This document shows positions 16,152 through 25,803 of a stretch of 64,000 nucleotides of DNA, in pieces; position 1 is the stretch's first letter, and the number at the start of each line of letters is the position of its first letter. Below the pieces are notes generated by a model. The model was not told the origin of the DNA. It searched no databases and saw only the letters and a list, made by a program, of their open reading frames with translations. The stretch is from Arthrobacter sp. 24S4-2 (GTDB lineage Bacteria > Actinomycetota > Actinomycetes > Actinomycetales > Micrococcaceae), in contig NZ_CP040018.1 of the NCBI RefSeq assembly GCF_005280255.1, forward strand, positions 4,898,001 to 4,962,000, given 5' to 3'. Position numbers and translations under genes: made by a program.

Positions 16152-17585
16152 CTACCGCACCGCCGCCGGTTCGGCTTCGGAAGGCACGACGGCGGTATCA
16201 GCCGCCGGCGTGCCGCCCGCCGCCGGGCCCCCCGCCGTCGTGCTTTCAGTGACTTCACTTTCTTCCCCGCGGAACGCACGGAGCATGGCGTCGCGGTCGA
16301 ACTGGCCCTCCCACTTCGCCACCACGAACGTGGCCACGCAGTTCCCCAACAGGTTTACGGAGACGCGCATGGAGTCCATGAGGCGGTCGGCACCAAGGAG
16401 CAGCGCGACGCCGGCCACGGGGAAAATGCCGAGGGCGCCGGCGGTTGCCGAAAGCGCCAGGAACGCTGAGCCGGGAACGCCGGCCATGCCCTTGGACGTG
16501 AGCATCAGGATGCCGAGGGCCGCGAGCTGCTGGCCGAGGTCGAGGTTGTGCCCGAACGCCTGGGCCAGGAACAGCAGGGAGATGGACAGGTAGATCGCGG
16601 CGCCGTCCAGGTTGAACGAATAGCCGGTGGGGACAACCAGTCCTGTGGTTGCCCGGGAGCAGCCGGCGTTGGTCAGTTTGGTCATGATACGCGGCAGTAC
16701 GGACTCGGTGGAGGCCGTGCCGAGCGCCAGCAGGAACTCTTCACGGCTGTATTTGATGAACTGCCACAGCGGAACGCGCGGGTACACCCAGGCCACCACG
16801 AACAGCAGCGCAATAAAGATGATGGCGGCGCCGTAGCAGGCGGCGATCAGCAGCGCGTAGGTGCTCAGCGAGCCGAGGCCGTACTGGCCGATGATGAACG
16901 CCATGGCGCCGAACGCGCCCACGGGCGCGACGCGCATCACCCAGGTCATGATCTTGAAGAACAGCTCCAGCACGGTCTCCAGCAGATTCACCACGGGCAG
17001 GCAGCGTTCACGGCCCACTACAACGATGGCCGCGCCGAAGAACACCGAGAAACACAGCACCTGCAGCAGGTTGTTGGAGGCGAAGGCGCCCACCACGCTG
17101 GTGGGGATGATGCCCAGCAGGAACGCGCCGGCATCCTTGGGCGGGGCCGTGCCGGTCTTGGCGTTGAGGGCGTCCTGCGACAGCGTGCCGGGATCGATGT
17201 TCAGGCCTGCGCCCGGCTGCACGATGTTGCCCACCACGAGGCCGAACACCAGGGCGAACAGGGTGGCGCCGGTGAAGTAGAGCAGCGCCTTCACGCCAAC
17301 GCGCCCCACGGCCTTCACATCACCCACGGCCGAGATGCCCGTGACAATCACCAGGAAGATCAGCGGGGCGATGATCATCTTGATGAGCTGGATGAAGCCG
17401 TCTCCAAGCGGGCGAAGGGCCGAGCCAAGGTCAGGCCAGAAGTGGCCGATGCCGATGCCCAAGCACACGGCCACGAGGATCTGGAAGAAGAGCGACTTGT
17501 ACAGGGGCTTTTTCCGGGGCGTGCTGGAGTCGGGCACGGCGGACAGGGCGGGATTCGATGCCGAGGCGGGCGGGGGAGTTTTCAT
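16152..17585 (-). CDS. Dicarboxylate/amino-acid:cation symporter (DctA/GltP family)
   Basis: 477 residues from ATG 17585 (MKTPPPASAS), after a short Pro/Ser-rich cytosolic head. About eight membrane helices plus two re-entrant hairpins are seen, with family signatures STESVLPRIMTKLTNAGCSR, GYSFNLDGAAIYLSISLLFL and GMAGVPGSAFLALSATAG. It imports C4-dicarboxylates or acidic amino acids with Na+ or H+ across the plasma membrane. The last ~50 residues are a Glu/Ala/Thr-rich tail. A TTG at 17600 could extend it by five residues. Monocistronic, with a terminator at its 3' side. Confidence 0.9.
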   Translation of the reverse strand: MKTPPPASASNPALSAVPDSSTPRKKPLYKSLFFQILVAVCLGIGIGHFWPDLGSALRPLGDGFIQLIKMIIAPLIFLVIVTGISAVGDVKAVGRVGVKALLYFTGATLFALVFGLVVGNIVQPGAGLNIDPGTLSQDALNAKTGTAPPKDAGAFLLGIIPTSVVGAFASNNLLQVLCFSVFFGAAIVVVGRERCLPVVNLLETVLELFFKIMTWVMRVAPVGAFGAMAFIIGQYGLGSLSTYALLIAACYGAAIIFIALLFVVAWVYPRVPLWQFIKYSREEFLLALGTASTESVLPRIMTKLTNAGCSRATTGLVVPTGYSFNLDGAAIYLSISLLFLAQAFGHNLDLGQQLAALGILMLTSKGMAGVPGSAFLALSATAGALGIFPVAGVALLLGADRLMDSMRVSVNLLGNCVATFVVAKWEGQFDRDAMLRAFRGEESEVTESTTAGGPAAGGTPAADTAVVPSEAEPAAVR

Positions 17586-17733
17586 CGGGCTGCCAATCAA
17601 CGGGGGAAAGGCGCGCTGGACGCCTTCAGGTCATTGGCAACGCTAAGGTTCCAGTGTTTCAGGGAGGATAAATCCATACTGCGGAATTGTTTAACCGCAA
17701 GATGGAAGCGGTCGGCGGCGGGGTCGCCCTGCG

Positions 17734-17898
17734 TTAGTCCCCGTCATCCCAGGTGTCGGCCGCCTGCGCCTGCTGTTCCTCGCGGATGTTCTTCGCCGTA
17801 TCGGGGCCGAGGTAAGGCTGCTTGGGGTCGACGTCGTCAGGATCGCCAGGGCCGAGCAGGTCGGCGGGGTCCGTTGCGGATTCTTTGGGGTCGGTCAT
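17734..17898 (-). CDS. Small acidic hypothetical protein
   Basis: 54 residues from ATG 17898 (MTDPKESATDPADLLGPGDP), with an AAAGGTG ribosome site. It is rich in Asp, Glu and Pro, contains DDVDPKQPYLGPDTAKNIRE and ends TWDDGD. There is no signal peptide or membrane helix. I recognise no family; it resembles short conserved intrinsically disordered proteins of Arthrobacter. It lies downstream of nothing obvious on its strand. Confidence 0.55.
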   Translation of the reverse strand: MTDPKESATDPADLLGPGDPDDVDPKQPYLGPDTAKNIREEQQAQAADTWDDGD

Positions 17899-18265
17899 GG
17901 CGGCACCTTTCGTTCCTGGCTTGTAGGTCTCGCGTCGCCGGTTCGGCGGCACCTTCAGCCTATGGTTTGCGGTACTGGAGTGACCAGATTTCCGCCTGTT
18001 AAGTGCCGTGAGATGGAAAGGATTTACTCTCGAAAATCCGGTCAAAAGGGCAACAGCTGCTCTGGCGCACGGGCAAAAGCAGGCGCACGATGGAATTACC
18101 GGGCCACGAACTGCAGTGAGCAGTGCCCGGAGTCAAGCCCCCGCAGAGACCGGGCGTGCTGTTTGAAACCGGATGGAACTGATAGCCGCTTCACAGGGGA
18201 GTGTTATCGCGGCGAGATAGTCCTGCCCGAATTATCCCTCGCATCCTTTTCTAGGAGCAAAAGAT
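17899..18265. other. Gene-free spacer
   Basis: This stretch of 367 bases lies between two divergent genes. It must hold the promoter of the small acidic gene and that of the secreted protein at 18266. I see no convincing reading frame, hairpin terminator or repeat. Base composition is slightly lower in GC than the neighbours. Confidence 0.4.
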
Positions 18266-18733
18266 ATGTCCATCACTACACCAACTAAATCCCGCCCCTT
18301 CGGAACCCGATTTGCTTTGATTTCGGCTGTTTCGCTGGGTCTTATTGGCGGACCTGTTGCGCTGGCCGTGCCGGCTGACGCTTCAACGTCGCTTCGCGGT
18401 TGTACCGTGGACCCGTTGAAGCCCACGGACGAACGGAACAACTGGGCGGACTTCAGAATAAAGGTGGATTGCAACGGCAACAAGACCGTGGAAATCCGCC
18501 AGAAGCGCTTTGAAAAGGATCGGCACGGGCGCGACGACTTCCTGGGCCGTTCCGAGTTCAAGGAGCATTTCGATAGGCACGACGGCCGCGTCATCATCCA
18601 TAGCAAGGACAAAGTCGACAAGGATAAGGCCAAGGACCGCGTGTACCAGGAGGTCTCCTTCCGGGTGAAGAGCGGCAACAACTGGTCTGACTGGACCCGC
18701 TGGGAGAGGAGCGACGTCGCGACCATCCGCTGA
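18266..18733 (+). CDS. Secreted basic protein of unknown function
   Basis: 155 residues. A Sec signal peptide is clear: MSITTPTKSRPFGTRFALIS followed by a hydrophobic stretch and AVPADAS, with cleavage expected near residue 40. The mature part is charged (KDKVDKDKAKDRVYQEVSFR), has two Cys (in RGCTVDP and KVDCNGN) that could form a disulfide, and ends NWSDWTRWERSDVATIR. The start has AGGAGCAAAAGAT upstream. I recognise no domain. A hairpin terminator follows at 18785. Confidence 0.7.
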   Translation: MSITTPTKSRPFGTRFALISAVSLGLIGGPVALAVPADASTSLRGCTVDPLKPTDERNNWADFRIKVDCNGNKTVEIRQKRFEKDRHGRDDFLGRSEFKEHFDRHDGRVIIHSKDKVDKDKAKDRVYQEVSFRVKSGNNWSDWTRWERSDVATIR

Positions 18734-18784
18734 CCGTTTCAGCGTTCCGCGCATCCGATCCGTTCAATGGATCTGCGCATCCTG

Positions 18785-18815
18785 GAGCCAGGGGCACCTG
18801 CCCCTGGCTCTTCCG
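18785..18815 (+). terminator. Rho-independent terminator
   Basis: GAGCCAGGGGCACCTGCCCC closes with TGGCTC (18785-18810): a 10-bp stem GAGCCAGGGG/CCCCTGGCTC followed by TTCC. It lies 50 bases after the secreted-protein stop codon. Confidence 0.75.
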
Positions 18816-18852
18816 TGTTGCGGGCCGACAGTGGAGTCAGCGCCCCTCGTCC

Positions 18853-18886
18853 TGAACTCGACCCAGTGCTGAACTCGACCCAGTGC
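18853..18886. repeat. 17-bp tandem duplication
   Basis: TGAACTCGACCCAGTGC at 18853-18869 is repeated exactly at 18870-18886, and a partial third copy (TGAACT) follows. It lies in a gene-free spacer upstream of the SRPBCC gene. No function is evident. Confidence 0.8.
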
Positions 18887-18997
18887 TGAACTGGGGCCAA
18901 TTAGCCTCTGGCAGCGGGCCCCCGGCGGCGTTATGTTTGCCCTACTGATGACCTGCATGACTCCTCATCAGCTTCGGTTCCAGTCGAAGGAGACGCT

Positions 18998-19663
18998 GTG
19001 AGCACGAAAGTTGAAAAGCAAATTGTGGTCAACGTGCCGGTGAGCACGGCCTACAGCCAGTGGACCCAGTTCGAGGACTTCCCACATTTCATGGCCGGCG
19101 TGGAGAGCGTCACGCGGCTCGGCGATGATCGCCTGAAATGGGTAGCCCACATCGCAGGGGTCCGCCGGGAGTGGGAGGCCAGCATCCTTGAGCAGGTTCC
19201 GGACCGGCGGGTGGCGTGGGCGGCCACCGCGGGTGCCACCAATTCCGGTGCCGTGGAATTCGGCGACGCCGGCGGCGGGAGGACGTCGCTGAAGCTCACC
19301 CTGGAATACCTGCCCGAGGGCGTCGTGGAGAAAGTGGGCGCCCTGCTCCATATAGTGGGCCGCCAGGCCGAACACGATCTCAAGGGATTCAAGAAATTCA
19401 TCGAGCACGAAGGACATGCAACAGGCGCCTGGCGGGCAGCTGCTGCCGGCGGCACCGAAGTCACGGCCGGCACAGATGCAGCCGCCCCGGAGTACAACCG
19501 GTTCGCGCACCCGTTCGACCAGACCAACGGACTGGTCGACTTCGAGGGCGAGTCCGATGAAACAGCGGAGGGCGAAAACTACAGCGCCGCTGAACGTCAG
19601 CGCGAACTGCACCGCCACGACGGCCATCTCCCGCCGATGGGAGGCGGCCTGGGCCAGCACTGA
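18998..19663 (+). CDS. SRPBCC (polyketide cyclase/START-like) protein with disordered C-terminal tail
   Basis: 221 residues from GTG 18998 (MSTKVEKQIVVNVPVSTAYS), with AAGGAGACGCT ahead. Residues 1-145 form an SRPBCC domain: QWTQFEDFPHFMAGVESVTR, a beta sheet running to LKLTLEYLPEGVVEKVGALL, and the C-terminal lid helix RQAEHDLKGFKKFIEHEG. Such proteins bind hydrophobic ligands. The remaining 75 residues are Ala/Gly/Glu-rich and end PPMGGGLGQH. This architecture is common in Arthrobacter and Streptomyces, often beside stress genes; the ligand is unknown. Confidence 0.8.
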   Translation: MSTKVEKQIVVNVPVSTAYSQWTQFEDFPHFMAGVESVTRLGDDRLKWVAHIAGVRREWEASILEQVPDRRVAWAATAGATNSGAVEFGDAGGGRTSLKLTLEYLPEGVVEKVGALLHIVGRQAEHDLKGFKKFIEHEGHATGAWRAAAAGGTEVTAGTDAAAPEYNRFAHPFDQTNGLVDFEGESDETAEGENYSAAERQRELHRHDGHLPPMGGGLGQH

Positions 19664-19755
19664 CCGGCTTCGCCCGTCGGAATTCACTTTCCCCAGCACT
19701 AAGGCACTCCCGCAGCACAAAGCACCGTCCCTGTCCGGAGCGGACGGGCGGGACG

Positions 19756-20310
19756 ATGGCGGGCCTCTACTTCGCCGGGCTGCTCGCGGGCGTGATTGCA
19801 TCCCTCGCTGCATCCCTCGTGGCGCTCCTGCTGCTGGCTTCGAAACCCCGGGGCCTGACCGCATTAGGGGGCGGACTTGTGGCTGTGCCGTTCGCTTCAT
19901 GGGAGATGGAGTGGGTTGTCGGCCTCGTAGGGCACACCAATGTCCCCGTCGCAGTGCCGTCAGTTGCTCGCTGGATCCCCGCCATCCTCGTCGGTTGCGC
20001 CCTGGCCTGGTGCGGCCTTCGACCGGCGCGGCGGGCTGCGGTGTGGCTCGTAAACCTTGCCCTGTTGTGGGTGGTTCCCGCCCTCTTCATCTCAGTGAAC
20101 TACGTTCTCGGGACGCGAGTACTGGCCGGCGACCTGCAGGAGATGCTGCTGATGAGCAGGCAGATCCTGGCGGCCAGTCTCGGACCCGACGGCGGAGCAC
20201 TTCCCACAGTCTTCCTGGCCTTTGCCGTCGCACTGGCGGGGCTGGGCATCCGCTACGTTGCCGCTCGCAGACGGCCGGGGCAACACTCCTTAACTTTGTC
20301 CTCGCGCTGA
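19756..20310 (+). CDS. Membrane protein of unknown function
   Basis: 184 residues, highly hydrophobic, with about four to five membrane helices (roughly residues 5-28, 38-55, 72-88, 92-112, 150-168) and a basic C-terminal tail (ARRRPGQHSLTLSSR). The start is ATG 19756 with a GGACGGGCGGGACG stretch before it, a weak ribosome site. I recognise no family. It lies between the SRPBCC and CsbD genes on the same strand. Confidence 0.6.
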   Translation: MAGLYFAGLLAGVIASLAASLVALLLLASKPRGLTALGGGLVAVPFASWEMEWVVGLVGHTNVPVAVPSVARWIPAILVGCALAWCGLRPARRAAVWLVNLALLWVVPALFISVNYVLGTRVLAGDLQEMLLMSRQILAASLGPDGGALPTVFLAFAVALAGLGIRYVAARRRPGQHSLTLSSR

Positions 20311-20450
20311 ACCACCGCCCCAGCCGGCATCTCGGTAAGTAGCCGATTTGAAACCGCCGGGGCCGTTCCCCAAGGCCATTTCTTCCTACAATTTAAGAGG
20401 CGGGAATTGCGGCAACCAGCCGCATGGGCCGCACCACAAGGAGGACCGCA

Positions 20451-20627
20451 ATGGGTTTGGGTGACAGGATCCACAACGCCGCGGAGCGACTTCACGGCAA
20501 GGGAAAGAAAGCCGCCGGCGATGCCAGCGGAAACCGCCGGATGAGGGCGGAAGGCAAGGGCCAGGCGATTAAGGCCGACCTCAAGCAAGCCGGCGAAAAG
20601 TTCAGGCACGCCTTCAAGCGGCACTGA
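20451..20627 (+). CDS. CsbD family stress-response protein
   Basis: 58 residues from ATG 20451, preceded by a strong AAGGAGG (20438-20444). The sequence MGLGDRIHNAAERLHGKGKK with repeats of the K-G-K/A-A-G-D/E type (EGKGQAIKADLKQAGEKFRH) matches the CsbD family of small helical general-stress proteins. It is followed directly by a hairpin terminator, so it is the last gene of its transcript. Confidence 0.85.
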   Translation: MGLGDRIHNAAERLHGKGKKAAGDASGNRRMRAEGKGQAIKADLKQAGEKFRHAFKRH

Positions 20628-20641
20628 TATCCGGCTGAATC

Positions 20642-20678
20642 GAATGGGCGGCTCCCCCCGGGGGGCCGCCCATTCCTT
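20642..20678 (+). terminator. Rho-independent terminator after csbD-like gene
   Basis: GAATGGGCGGC (20642-20652) pairs with GCCGCCCATTC (20664-20674), with an additional CCCCC/GGGGG inner stem and CTTTG following. It lies 15 bases past the stop codon. Confidence 0.8.
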
Positions 20679-20756
20679 TGCCCTGCGGGCTCCGGGTCAT
20701 GGCCGGGCCAGCCCGACCCACCCGGTCAGGCCCGGGGGCTCACCCACCATTAACGG

Positions 20757-20786
20757 TTGACGTCAACGCCCGGCTGGTCCTACACT
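20757..20786 (+). promoter_or_regulatory. Candidate promoter of the glyoxylate operon
   Basis: TTGACG (20757-20762) and TACACT (20781-20786) are separated by 18 bases, giving a predicted start near 20793. The -35 lies inside the 12-bp palindrome GTTGACGTCAAC (20756-20767), which could itself be a regulator site. Confidence 0.45.
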
Positions 20787-20803
20787 TTTCATACAGCAGA
20801 ATA

Positions 20804-20837
20804 TAACTTCCACAATACGAAATAATGACGGAAGTTA
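20804..20837 (+). promoter_or_regulatory. Candidate operator of the glyoxylate operon
   Basis: TAACTTCC (20804-20811) and its exact complement GGAAGTTA (20830-20837) flank an 18-base AT-rich spacer. Inside lies TTCCACAATACGAAA, which is itself nearly palindromic and resembles IclR-family half-sites. It sits just after the predicted transcript start and 38 bases before the hyi ribosome site, a good place for repression. The regulator is not identified. Confidence 0.5.
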
Positions 20838-20880
20838 CTGTTGGACAGACGGAACCCCCGGACCACGCAAGGACATGACA

Positions 20881-21681
20881 ATGACGTACACAGTGAACTG
20901 CTCCATCCTGCTGACGGAACTGCCGCTCCTGGAGCGGCCCGCCACAGCGAAGGCCGCCGGCTTTGACGCCGTCGAATTCTGGTGGCCCTTCGAAACCTCC
21001 GTCCCCACCGACGCCCAGGTCACCGAGTTCGAGAACGCCATCACCGACGCTGGCGTGCAGCTCACGGGCCTGAACTTCAACGCCGGCAACATGCCCGGCG
21101 GTGACCGCGGCCTGGTCTCCTGGCCCGAACGCTCCACCGAATTCCAGGACAACATTGACGTTGTCGCCGGCATCGGCGAGCGCCTCGGCTGCAAGGCCTT
21201 CAACGCCCTCTACGGCAACCGTGTCGACGGCGAATCCGCCGAGAAGCAGGACGCCATCGGCGCAGAGAACCTCGCGGCTGCGGCGGCCGGCGTCGCCCGC
21301 ATCGGCGGCACCGTCCTCCTCGAACCCGTCAGCGGCGCACCCAGGTACCCGCTCCTCACCGCCGACGATGCCCTCAAGGTCATCGCCCGGGTCAGGGAAG
21401 AATCCGGCGCGCAGAACATCAAGCTCCTCGCCGACTTCTACCACCTGGCCGTCAACGGGGACGACGTCGCCGCCGTCATTGAAAACCACGCCAAGGACTT
21501 CGGCCACATCCAGATCGCAGACAACCCCGGCCGCGGGGCTCCCGGAACCGGGCAGCTTCCCCTCGGCGAGTGGATCGCCCGCAGCCGCGAACTCGGCTAC
21601 ACCGGCTACATCGGCCTCGAATACAAGGAACCGCAGGAAACGGCCTTCAGCTGGGCCATCCGCCAGCGCGTCTCCCGGTAA
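20881..21681 (+). CDS. hyi: Hydroxypyruvate isomerase
   Basis: 266 residues. I chose ATG 20881 (MTYTVNCSILLTELPLLERP) because AAGGA lies 7 bases upstream; the ATG at 20875 is too close. It is a xylose-isomerase-like TIM barrel with GFDAVEFWWPFE, LNFNAGNMPGGDRGLVSWPE, the acidic metal ligands in LLEPVSGAPRYPL and LLADFYHL, GHIQIADNPGRGAPGTG, and IGLEYKE. Hyi interconverts hydroxypyruvate and tartronate semialdehyde. It is the first gene of the hyi-glxR-gcl-glxK-allB run, the standard order in Gram-positive glyoxylate operons. Confidence 0.92.
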   Translation: MTYTVNCSILLTELPLLERPATAKAAGFDAVEFWWPFETSVPTDAQVTEFENAITDAGVQLTGLNFNAGNMPGGDRGLVSWPERSTEFQDNIDVVAGIGERLGCKAFNALYGNRVDGESAEKQDAIGAENLAAAAAGVARIGGTVLLEPVSGAPRYPLLTADDALKVIARVREESGAQNIKLLADFYHLAVNGDDVAAVIENHAKDFGHIQIADNPGRGAPGTGQLPLGEWIARSRELGYTGYIGLEYKEPQETAFSWAIRQRVSR

Positions 21682-21735
21682 CGGTTTCGACAGCCTCACC
21701 CCCACCCCACCAAAGACTTCAGAAAGAGAACCACA

Positions 21736-22614
21736 ATGAGCAATGTTGCAGTCATCGGACTCGGAATCATGGGCCTGCCCATGGCCATCAACCTAGTCAA
21801 GGCCGGCCACACCGTCACCGGCTTCAACCGCAGCCAGGACAAGATCGACAAGCTCGTCTCCGAAGGCGGCAAGGGTGCCACCAGCATCGTCGACGCCGTC
21901 AAGGACGCCGACGTCGTCATCACCATGGTGCCGGACTCCCCTGATGTTGAGGGCGTAGTCAGCGGCAAGGACGGCGTCTTCGCCAACGCCAAGCAGGGCA
22001 CGCTGTGGATTGACGCGTCCAGCATCCGCCCGGACGTGGCCAAGCGCCTGGCCGACGACGCCAAGGCCGCCGGCATCCGTGCCCTCGATGCCCCGGTCTC
22101 CGGCGGCGAGCAGGGCGCCATCGATGCCGCACTCTCCATCATGGTGGGTGGGGAAAAGGGAGACTTCGAGGCAGCGCAGGACGTCCTCAACGCCGTCGGC
22201 AAGACCATCGTCCACGTCGGCCCCGCGGGCTCCGGCCAGACCGTCAAGGCAGCCAACCAGCTGATCGTCGCCGTCAACATCGAGGTCCTGGGCGAAGCCA
22301 TCGCGTTCCTCGAGGCCTACGGCGTTGACACCGACGCAGCACTCAAGGTTCTCGGCGGCGGCCTCGCCGGCTCCAAGGTCCTGGAACAGAAGGGCCAGAA
22401 GATGCTCGACCGCAACTTCGACCCCGGCTTCCGCCTGGCCCTGCACCACAAGGACCTCGGCATCGTCACCTCAGCAGCCCGCGAAGCCAATGTCGCCGTC
22501 CCGCTCGGCGCCGTCGTCGCACAGCTGGTCGCCGCCGCCGTCAACCAGGGCGACGGCGGACTGGACCACTCGGGACTCTTCAAGCAGGTCCTCCAGCTCA
22601 GCGGCCGGAAGTAA
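21736..22614 (+). CDS. glxR: 2-hydroxy-3-oxopropionate (tartronate semialdehyde) reductase
   Basis: 292 residues. The NAD(P) loop is VIGLGIMGLPMAINLVKAGH at the N-terminus, the substrate loop is DAPVSGGEQGAIDAALSIMV, and the catalytic Lys of the beta-hydroxyacid dehydrogenase family lies in GQTVKAANQL. It reduces tartronate semialdehyde to D-glycerate. A GAAAGAG ribosome site lies before the ATG. It is the second gene of the glyoxylate operon, 54 bases after hyi. GarR is the E. coli paralogue; the context favours GlxR. Confidence 0.92.
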   Translation: MSNVAVIGLGIMGLPMAINLVKAGHTVTGFNRSQDKIDKLVSEGGKGATSIVDAVKDADVVITMVPDSPDVEGVVSGKDGVFANAKQGTLWIDASSIRPDVAKRLADDAKAAGIRALDAPVSGGEQGAIDAALSIMVGGEKGDFEAAQDVLNAVGKTIVHVGPAGSGQTVKAANQLIVAVNIEVLGEAIAFLEAYGVDTDAALKVLGGGLAGSKVLEQKGQKMLDRNFDPGFRLALHHKDLGIVTSAAREANVAVPLGAVVAQLVAAAVNQGDGGLDHSGLFKQVLQLSGRK

Positions 22615-22765
22615 GCCAGCCGCGCTGACCGACCACAACTGCGGCACTTCGGCACGGACACGCCGGCCGCCGCCGTAATTTACGACGCCGACTCCCCCAA
22701 AGTGCACCGCGGCGAACGCCGGGCCTTCCATCAGCACACCCAAAAAAACTTCCTAGGAGTACACA

Positions 22766-24556
<1,791 letters not shown>

Positions 24557-24558
24557 GA

Positions 24559-25803
24559 ATGCGCGTCGTAATAGCGCCGGACAAGTTCAAGGGCTCGCTG
24601 TCCGCACCCGATGTTGCCCGGCACCTGGAAACAGGGCTCCAGGCGGCAACAGGCCACAACCTTGACGTCATCCGGATTCCGGTGGCCGACGGCGGCGAGG
24701 GTACCCTCGACGCCGCCGTCGGCTCCGGCTTCACCCGCCGGAGCGTCGTGGTCAGCGGCCCCACCGGGCAGCGGATCCGGGCAGAATTCGCGGTCCGCGG
24801 ACGCGAGGCGGTCATCGAAATGGCCGCCGCGTCCGGCCTGGCAGTCCTGCCCGGCGGCGCCGGGTCCGGCGAAGGCGGCTCCAGCGGCCGGCCTGATTCG
24901 GCCACCGCCAAAGCCGCCACCAGCCTGGGCACCGGCGAACTGATCCGGGCAGCGCTCGACGCCGGGTGCCGGCAGATCATTTTGGGCGTCGGCGGGAGCG
25001 CCAACACCGACGGCGGCGCCGGCGTCCTGCAGGGACTCGGCGCCAAGCTCCTCGACGCCGACGGCAACGACCTGCCTCCCGGCGGCGCGGCCCTGGCCCG
25101 GCTGGACCGGATCGACTTCTCCGGCTTCGACTCCCGCCTGGACGACGCCCGCTTCATCCTCGCCAGCGACGTGGACAACCCCCTGCTCGGAACCGAAGGC
25201 GCCCCGGCGATCTTCGGCCCGCAGAAGGGTGCCACCCCCGAGGACGTGGCAACGCTCGACGCCGCCCTGGCCCACTTTGTGGACGTCCTCTCGGCCGAAA
25301 TCGGGCCCCGCGCCCGGAAGGCCGCGGACGCACCGGGCGCCGGAGCGGCGGGCGGCGTGGGCTACGCGGCCATCGCGGTCCTGGCCGCAACACGCAGGCC
25401 TGGCATCGACGTCGTACTTGAATTCACCGGACTGGCCGACCGGCTGGCCGGCGCGGACCTGGTGATCACCGGCGAAGGCAGCCTGGACGAACAGAGCCTG
25501 CTCGGCAAGACGCCCATGGGTGTTGCGCGGGCGGCTGCGCGGGCCGGCGTGCCCGTGGTGGCCGTCTGCGGCCGGACCACGCTGACGCCCGGGCAGCAGA
25601 AGGATTCCGGTTTCCGGCAGGTCTACCCACTGACCTCACTGGAGGCCAAGGTAGAAATATGTATAGCCGAAGCAGGACCCCTGCTTGAACAATTGGGAAA
25701 GCACATCGGCGTGGAACTGGCGGACCTGGCCCCGGCCCACGCCGCGGTAGATTCCACCCCGTCAGCGAACATTGCCCGCACAAAGGAGCCCCTCAATGTC
25801 TGA
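24559..25803 (+). CDS. glxK: Glycerate kinase
   Basis: 414 residues of the GarK/GlxK family: MRVVIAPDKFKGSLSAPDVA, VADGGEGTLDAAVGSGFTRR, LGVGGSANTDGGAGVLQGLG, ASDVDNPLLGTEGAPAIFGP, GAGAAGGVGYA and LVITGEGSLDEQSLLGKTPM are all present. It phosphorylates D-glycerate, finishing the glyoxylate-to-glycolysis route. It starts two bases after gcl and its last 8 bases overlap the allB start, so translation is coupled. A ~15-residue Gly/Ser insertion (residues ~100-115) is unusual but in frame. Confidence 0.92.
   Translation: MRVVIAPDKFKGSLSAPDVARHLETGLQAATGHNLDVIRIPVADGGEGTLDAAVGSGFTRRSVVVSGPTGQRIRAEFAVRGREAVIEMAAASGLAVLPGGAGSGEGGSSGRPDSATAKAATSLGTGELIRAALDAGCRQIILGVGGSANTDGGAGVLQGLGAKLLDADGNDLPPGGAALARLDRIDFSGFDSRLDDARFILASDVDNPLLGTEGAPAIFGPQKGATPEDVATLDAALAHFVDVLSAEIGPRARKAADAPGAGAAGGVGYAAIAVLAATRRPGIDVVLEFTGLADRLAGADLVITGEGSLDEQSLLGKTPMGVARAAARAGVPVVAVCGRTTLTPGQQKDSGFRQVYPLTSLEAKVEICIAEAGPLLEQLGKHIGVELADLAPAHAAVDSTPSANIARTKEPLNV

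Noticed and set aside
24559..25803. Overlap of glxK and allB as a frameshift
   Set aside because: Both reading frames are complete with all family motifs; an 8-base overlap is ordinary translational coupling.
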